Shown one piece after another: positions 4,957 through 8,340 of a stretch of 8,340 bases of DNA; the stretch's first letter is position 1, and the number at the start of each line of letters is the position of its first letter. Position numbers and translations under genes: made by a program. The notes under the pieces are model-generated. The model was not told the DNA's origin. It searched no databases and saw nothing but the letters and a program-made list of their open reading frames with translations. The stretch covers positions 1 through 8,340 of the forward strand of contig DAOVWV010000048.1 of assembly GCA_030636485.1 (NCBI GenBank), in the 5' to 3' direction. The stretch is from Methyloprofundus sp. GTDB lineage: Bacteria > Pseudomonadota > Gammaproteobacteria > Methylococcales > Methylomonadaceae.

Positions 4957-7218
4957 ATGTTAAGTAAAGATCTTGAAGTAACCTTGAATTTAGCGTTTGT
5001 TTCCGCGCATGAGAAACGGCATGAGTTTATTACTGTTGAGCATTTGTTATTGGCACTACTCGATAATGACAATGCTGTTCAAGTGCTTTCTGAGTGTGTT
5101 TGCGATATTCCGGTTTTGCGTGGTGAACTGGTTCAGTTTATAGATGAAAACATCAGTTTATTGCCTGATTTGGGGCAGCGAGAAACGCAGCCTACACTCG
5201 GTTTTCAGCGGGTGTTGCAAAGAGCTGTGTTTCATGCGCAGGCTTCTGATAAAAAAGAGGTCGATGGTGCAAATCTATTGGTCGCTTTATTTAGTGAGCA
5301 AGATTCACATGCCGTTTATTTATTGAATAAGCAGGATGTGCATCGGCTGGATGTGGTGAATTTTCTATCGCATGGCTTATCAAAACTGGAGCCTGAGGAA
5401 CCGGAGCAAAGAGCGGGCGCAGCGGCTGACGGACAGGAAGTTGTTGAGAGTCCGTTGGATAAATATACCACCAACCTTAATCAAGAGGCGTTGGCAGGAA
5501 GAATAGATCCGCTTATTGGGCGTGAGCCGGAGTTAGAGCGCACCATTCAGGTATTGTGTCGACGGCGGAAAAATAACCCATTGTTAGTCGGTGAAGCAGG
5601 TGTTGGAAAAACGGCCATAGCGGAAGGGTTGGCCAAAAAAATTGTGGAAGAAGAGATTCCGGAGATTTTGCAGGATTGTGTTATTTATTCTCTGGATTTG
5701 GGGGCTTTGGTTGCGGGAACTAAATATCGTGGTGATTTTGAAAAACGCCTAAAAGCGTTGATGAATCAGATGAGAGAGGATGTTCATGCCATTTTATTTA
5801 TTGATGAGATTCATACTATTATCGGAGCGGGCTCTGCTTCGGGAGGCGTGATGGATGCGTCTAATTTGATTAAGCCCGCTTTGGCATCGGGGCATTTACG
5901 CTGTATTGGTTCCACAACCTACCAGGAATACCGGGGTATTTTTGAAAAAGACCATGCATTGGCGCGACGTTTCCAGAAAGTGGATGTGGTTGAGCCGACT
6001 ATAGAAGAGACATATTTGATCTTAAAGGGGCTGAAGAGTCGCTTTGAAGAGCATCATGAGCTTAAATACAGCTTGGAAAGTTTGCGCGTCGCGGCTGAAT
6101 TATCTGCCAGGCATATTACGGATCGCTTTTTACCTGACAAGGCCATTGACGTGATTGATGAGGCGGGGGCTAAGCAGCGCCTAGTGGCGGAGGACCAGCG
6201 TAACAACTTGATTGATGTGCATGCGATTGAGGAAGTCGTTGCCAAGATTGCCAGAATCCCCCCTAAATCCGTTTCGACCGATGATCAGGATAAGCTCAAA
6301 AATCTTGCCAAGAATTTGAAAATGTTGGTATTTGGTCAGGATGAGGCGATTACGGCTTTATCCTCTGCGATTACTTTGTCCAGAGCGGGTTTGCGTGAAA
6401 CCACCAAAACCATTGCTTCATTTTTATTTGCCGGACCGACAGGCGTCGGTAAGACAGAGGTGACTAAGCAATTGGCAACATTGCTAGGAGTGGAGTTGAT
6501 TCGCTTTGATATGTCTGAATATATGGAGAGCCACACGGTATCGCGCTTAATCGGTGCGCCACCGGGGTATGTGGGCTATGATCAAGGGGGCTTATTGACT
6601 GAGCAGGTGAATAAGCATCCACATGCGGTTTTATTGCTGGATGAGCTTGAAAAGGCGCACCCTGATGTGTTTAATTTATTATTGCAGGTGATGGATCACG
6701 GTACGCTAACAGATAATAATGGACGCAAAGCAGACTTTAGAAATATTATTCTGGTAATGACGACCAACGCCGGAGCCGAGGAGGGAAATCGTGCTTCGAT
6801 TGGCTTTACTCAGCAAGAACATTCAAGTGATAGTCTGCGCGTTGTAGAAAAATCCTTTTCGCCCGAGTTCAGAAATCGGCTGGATGCTATTATTCAATTT
6901 AAGCCGTTGGATATTGCTATCGTTGGTCATGTGGTTGATAAGTTCATTTTTGAACTGGAAACCTTGTTGCTAGACAAGAATGTCACGCTTAGTCTAGATG
7001 CAGAAGCCCGACTCTGGTTGGCAGAGCATGGTTGTGACCCAAAAATGGGCGCAAGGCCGATGGCTCGACTGATTCAGGAAAAAATTAAAAAACCTCTGGC
7101 AAATGATTTGCTATTCGGTAAGCTGAATCAGGGCGGGCATGTTCGTGTGACTGTGCAGGACAAGGAGCTTGCCTTTAGTGTAGAAAGCAAGCAGCTAAGT
7201 ATATCTGAGCACAATTAA
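4957..7218 (+). CDS. clpA: ClpA, AAA+ unfoldase subunit of the ClpAP protease
   Basis: ClpA hexamers unfold substrates and thread them into ClpP. The 753-residue protein has the N domain (about 1-140) that docks ClpS, a linker rich in E, A and G (about 144-165), and two AAA+ modules. D1 has Walker A GEAGVGKT (212-219), pore loop KYRG (256-259) and Walker B ILFIDEIH (279-286). D2 has Walker A GPTGVGKT (493-500), pore loop GYVG (537-540), Walker B VLLLDELE (558-565) and sensor-2 GAR (698-700). The ClpP-docking loop reads IGF (615-617), where E. coli ClpA has IGL; ClpX proteins commonly have IGF. ATG 4957 is chosen over an in-frame ATG at 4915 inside clpS because it gives [11 protein letters not shown] like E. 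coli and follows AGGA at 9 nt. There is no middle coiled-coil domain, so it is not ClpB or ClpC. Confidence 0.98.
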   Translation: MLSKDLEVTLNLAFVSAHEKRHEFITVEHLLLALLDNDNAVQVLSECVCDIPVLRGELVQFIDENISLLPDLGQRETQPTLGFQRVLQRAVFHAQASDKKEVDGANLLVALFSEQDSHAVYLLNKQDVHRLDVVNFLSHGLSKLEPEEPEQRAGAAADGQEVVESPLDKYTTNLNQEALAGRIDPLIGREPELERTIQVLCRRRKNNPLLVGEAGVGKTAIAEGLAKKIVEEEIPEILQDCVIYSLDLGALVAGTKYRGDFEKRLKALMNQMREDVHAILFIDEIHTIIGAGSASGGVMDASNLIKPALASGHLRCIGSTTYQEYRGIFEKDHALARRFQKVDVVEPTIEETYLILKGLKSRFEEHHELKYSLESLRVAAELSARHITDRFLPDKAIDVIDEAGAKQRLVAEDQRNNLIDVHAIEEVVAKIARIPPKSVSTDDQDKLKNLAKNLKMLVFGQDEAITALSSAITLSRAGLRETTKTIASFLFAGPTGVGKTEVTKQLATLLGVELIRFDMSEYMESHTVSRLIGAPPGYVGYDQGGLLTEQVNKHPHAVLLLDELEKAHPDVFNLLLQVMDHGTLTDNNGRKADFRNIILVMTTNAGAEEGNRASIGFTQQEHSSDSLRVVEKSFSPEFRNRLDAIIQFKPLDIAIVGHVVDKFIFELETLLLDKNVTLSLDAEARLWLAEHGCDPKMGARPMARLIQEKIKKPLANDLLFGKLNQGGHVRVTVQDKELAFSVESKQLSISEHN

Positions 7219-7228
7219 AGATGATTGT

Positions 7229-7258
7229 ATGCGCTAAAAAAGACTGTTTTTAGCGCAT
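7229..7258. terminator. Hairpin between convergent clpA and infA
   Basis: ATGCGCTAAAAA (7229-7240) and TTTTTAGCGCAT (7247-7258) form a perfect 12-bp stem with a 6-nt loop. It begins 10 nt after the clpA stop, and its right arm contains the infA stop codon (7250-7252). The AT-rich half of the stem is next to the loop, and no U-tract follows in either direction. It is therefore not a textbook terminator, though its position between converging genes fits bidirectional termination or 3'-end protection. Confidence 0.5.
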
Positions 7259-7468
7259 CCGGAATGTTATGCGTCCTTTGGTCAAATCATAAGGTGTCAT
7301 TTCCACTTTAACTTTGTCACCGGTCAGGATGCGAATATAATGTTTACGCATTTTCCCTGAAATATGCGCAGTAATGACGTGCCCGTTTTCCAGCTCTACT
7401 CTAAACATTGTGTTGGGGAGGGTTTCGGTAATCGTACCATCCATCTCAATTTGATCTTCTTTTGCCAT
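7250..7468 (-). CDS. infA: Translation initiation factor IF-1
   Basis: IF-1 is a single S1/OB-fold protein that sits in the A site of the 30S subunit and works with IF-2 and IF-3. The 72-residue sequence [20 protein letters not shown], then the [20 protein letters not shown] and [13 protein letters not shown] segments, is nearly identical to E. coli IF-1, with the same length. An in-frame ATG at 7510 would add 14 residues unlike the family and lies at the probable promoter, so ATG 7468 is used. A GAGAG sequence about 9 nt upstream serves as ribosome binding site. It converges with clpA, as in E. coli, and diverges from thrS. Confidence 0.98.
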   Translation of the reverse strand: MAKEDQIEMDGTITETLPNTMFRVELENGHVITAHISGKMRKHYIRILTGDKVKVEMTPYDLTKGRITFRMR

Positions 7469-7505
7469 TGTATTATGCTCTCTTAAATATCTAAAAAATT
7501 TCTCC

Positions 7506-7514
7506 ATCATAGCA
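7506..7514 (-). promoter_or_regulatory. Candidate extended -10 promoter of infA
   Basis: The minus strand reads TGCTATGAT: an extended -10 TGN followed by TATGAT. No good -35 lies upstream (TGTCTT at 17 nt), which extended -10 promoters can tolerate. A start near 7499 gives a leader of about 30 nt that includes the GAGAG ribosome site. Confidence 0.45.
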
Positions 7515-7884
7515 GGTAATCTCTTTTAAAGACAGTAATTAACGGATAGTAAAGTAAGTTATAAGTAACGGCCTTGTTGTGTGCTTTGGTGAGCAGTACT
7601 TGCATGTACACATAGGGCGCTCATTGTGCATGTAGTTGTCATAGATGCCACTGCCATTAAGCTGAGGTGACTGGTATAGGGTGTGCCAAGGATCGGAGGG
7701 TTTTCCTGATATTGCTTTTAGATGAGTTTTGGGCGATTACTTGCAGTTTGTGCCTACATAACCGGTATGAAAGCCAAATAAGGCATTTTTTACACTGCTA
7801 ACTTCTCTTCTGCTTTTTATTTATACAATTGATATTTTTGTGTATGAAATGTAGGGCGGTTATGTTAAAGAGATTAACTATTTG
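7515..7884. other. Intergenic stretch between infA and thrS control regions, no recognised gene
   Basis: No tRNA, known structured RNA or convincing gene is visible. The minus strand is stop-free for 65 codons (7542-7736; contains KPSDPWHTLYQ and CTCKYC), but it has only internal ATGs and no ribosome site. On the plus strand a 19-codon frame at 7722-7781 also lacks a properly spaced ribosome site. Weak dyads occur: GGTGAGC / GCTCATT around 7590-7625, and AAAGCC / GGC followed by TTTTTT near 7770-7790, which might be a weak rightward terminator. The stretch could hold an eroded gene, a dispersed repeat or a small RNA; none can be asserted. Confidence 0.5.
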
Positions 7885-7914
7885 TTTACAAACATATTAA
7901 AGGGTGAGTATAAT
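7885..7914 (+). promoter_or_regulatory. Candidate promoter of thrS
   Basis: TTTACA (7885-7890), an 18-nt spacer and a consensus TATAAT (7909-7914) make the best promoter in the window. Transcription would begin near 7920-7922, about 92 nt before the thrS start codon, so the leader contains the 8-codon frame and the terminator-like hairpin. Confidence 0.6.
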
Positions 7915-7926
7915 TAGAGGATAATT

Positions 7927-7953
7927 ATGCTTTCAAGACTGAAGGCTGGATAA
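7927..7953 (+). CDS. Possible 8-codon leader peptide ahead of thrS
   Basis: ATG at 7927 opens MLSRLKAG and stops at TAA (7951-7953), where the terminator-like hairpin begins. AGAGGA (7916-7921) stands at ideal spacing as a ribosome site. If transcription starts at the predicted point near 7921, however, most of that site would be outside the RNA. There are no threonine codons, so classical threonine attenuation is not supported. The same bases also form a 6-bp hairpin (7930-7935 with 7940-7945). It may be chance. Confidence 0.25.
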   Translation: MLSRLKAG

Positions 7954-7990
7954 GAGAAGCATTGCATTGAGCAGTGCTTTTTTGTTTTTT
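7953..7990 (+). terminator. Intrinsic terminator-like hairpin in the thrS leader (possible attenuator)
   Basis: AAGCATTGC (7957-7965), loop ATTGA, and GCAGTGCTT (7971-7979) form a 9-bp stem with one G-U pair, extendable by A-U and G-U pairs to 7953. The run TTTTTTGTTTTTT follows from about 7978. This is a standard intrinsic terminator for rightward transcription, placed between the thrS promoter and its start codon at 8013, so it should either end an upstream small transcript or attenuate thrS. The loop does not show a threonine anticodon (NGU), so direct mimicry of tRNA-Thr as in E. coli thrS is not evident. Confidence 0.65.
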
Positions 7991-8012
7991 AACCCCGAGA
8001 ATAAGAAAGAGT

Positions 8013-8340
8013 ATGCCTGTAATAACCTTGCCTGATGGTTCTAAACGTGAGTTTGATGATGCTGTGACAGTTATGGCTGTCGCACAGTCTATAGGCTCTG
8101 GTTTGGCAAAAGCAACTTTGGCAGGGCGGGTGGGTGGTGAACTTGTTGATGCCAGTACGTTGATTGCAAGTGATGTCGAGCTACAGATTATTACTGCAAA
8201 AGATGATGAAGGCATTGAGGTTATTCGTCATTCCACTGCGCATTTGCTTGCTCAGGCGGTTAAGAAAGTATTTCCTGATGCACAGGTGACGATAGGGCCG
8301 GTTATTGATAATGGATTTTATTATGACTTTTCCTATGAGC
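8013..8340 (+). CDS. thrS: Threonyl-tRNA synthetase, N-terminal 109 codons (cut by window edge)
   Basis: This is the N terminus of the class II synthetase that charges tRNA-Thr. [18 protein letters not shown] through [11 protein letters not shown] (about 1-67) is the TGS domain. The editing domain that removes serine mischarged on tRNA-Thr begins next, with the catalytic HxxxH as H73-S-T-A-H77 and the conserved [14 protein letters not shown] (93-106). The catalytic domain lies outside the window. ATG 8013 gives the E. coli start exactly and follows a purine-rich AAGAAAGAG ribosome site. Downstream, infC (IF-3) would be expected from the common thrS-infC order. The leader carries a terminator-like hairpin, so expression may be attenuated. 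Confidence 0.96.
   Translation, partial: MPVITLPDGSKREFDDAVTVMAVAQSIGSGLAKATLAGRVGGELVDASTLIASDVELQIITAKDDEGIEVIRHSTAHLLAQAVKKVFPDAQVTIGPVIDNGFYYDFSYE

Noticed and set aside
7722..7781. 19-codon rightward frame in the infA-thrS gap
   Set aside because: The nearest GGAGG is about 21 nt from the ATG, too far for a ribosome site, and there is no other support.
7953..7990. tRNA-Thr-like translational operator as in E. coli thrS
   Set aside because: The loop is ATTGA, with no threonine anticodon (NGU) in a 7-nt loop; the U-tract fits a terminator better.
7925..8215. 96-residue leftward open frame across the thrS start
   Set aside because: It is antisense to thrS and its leader, with serine/alanine-rich content typical of shadow frames.

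Overview
The window holds chromosomal housekeeping genes of a gammaproteobacterium of moderate to low GC. The PepA, HolC, ClpS, ClpA, MnmA, NudJ, IF-1 and ThrRS sequences all read like their E. coli orthologues. Two gene orders are also typical of the class: pepA-holC-valS, and clpS-clpA convergent with infA. Several palindromic intergenic repeats resemble those I associate with methanotrophic or sulfur-oxidising gammaproteobacteria (Methylococcales, Thiotrichales). That narrower placement is inference only.

Layout. Positions 1-2742 are a leftward cluster, read from right to left: a small PilZ-domain protein, pepA (leucyl aminopeptidase), holC (DNA polymerase III chi) and the first 36 codons of valS. 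Each of its three gaps carries a different palindromic repeat: a long hairpin of about 174 bp between PilZ and pepA, twin short hairpins between pepA and holC, and a roughly 100-bp fold-back element between holC and valS. Positions 2843-4420 are a second leftward unit, nudJ-mnmA, whose stop and start codons overlap and which ends in a likely terminator. From a shared divergent promoter region (about 4421-4610), clpS-clpA runs rightward to 7218. It meets infA (leftward, 7250-7468) at a hairpin containing the infA stop codon. A gap of about 540 bp follows, then the start of thrS at 8013, which is cut by the window edge. Just before thrS lie a good promoter, an 8-codon open frame and a terminator-like hairpin, suggesting control by premature termination.

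How the genes fit together. The products serve protein synthesis and quality control: ValRS and ThrRS charge tRNA, MnmA thiolates the tRNA wobble base, IF-1 acts in initiation, ClpS delivers N-degron substrates to ClpA (with ClpP encoded elsewhere), and PepA trims peptides. HolC belongs to the replisome clamp loader. PilZ is a likely c-di-GMP sensor.

I found no defence island, transposase, CRISPR array, tRNA or rRNA gene. The unexplained content is in the gaps: the repeats, the thrS leader and the long infA-thrS spacer.
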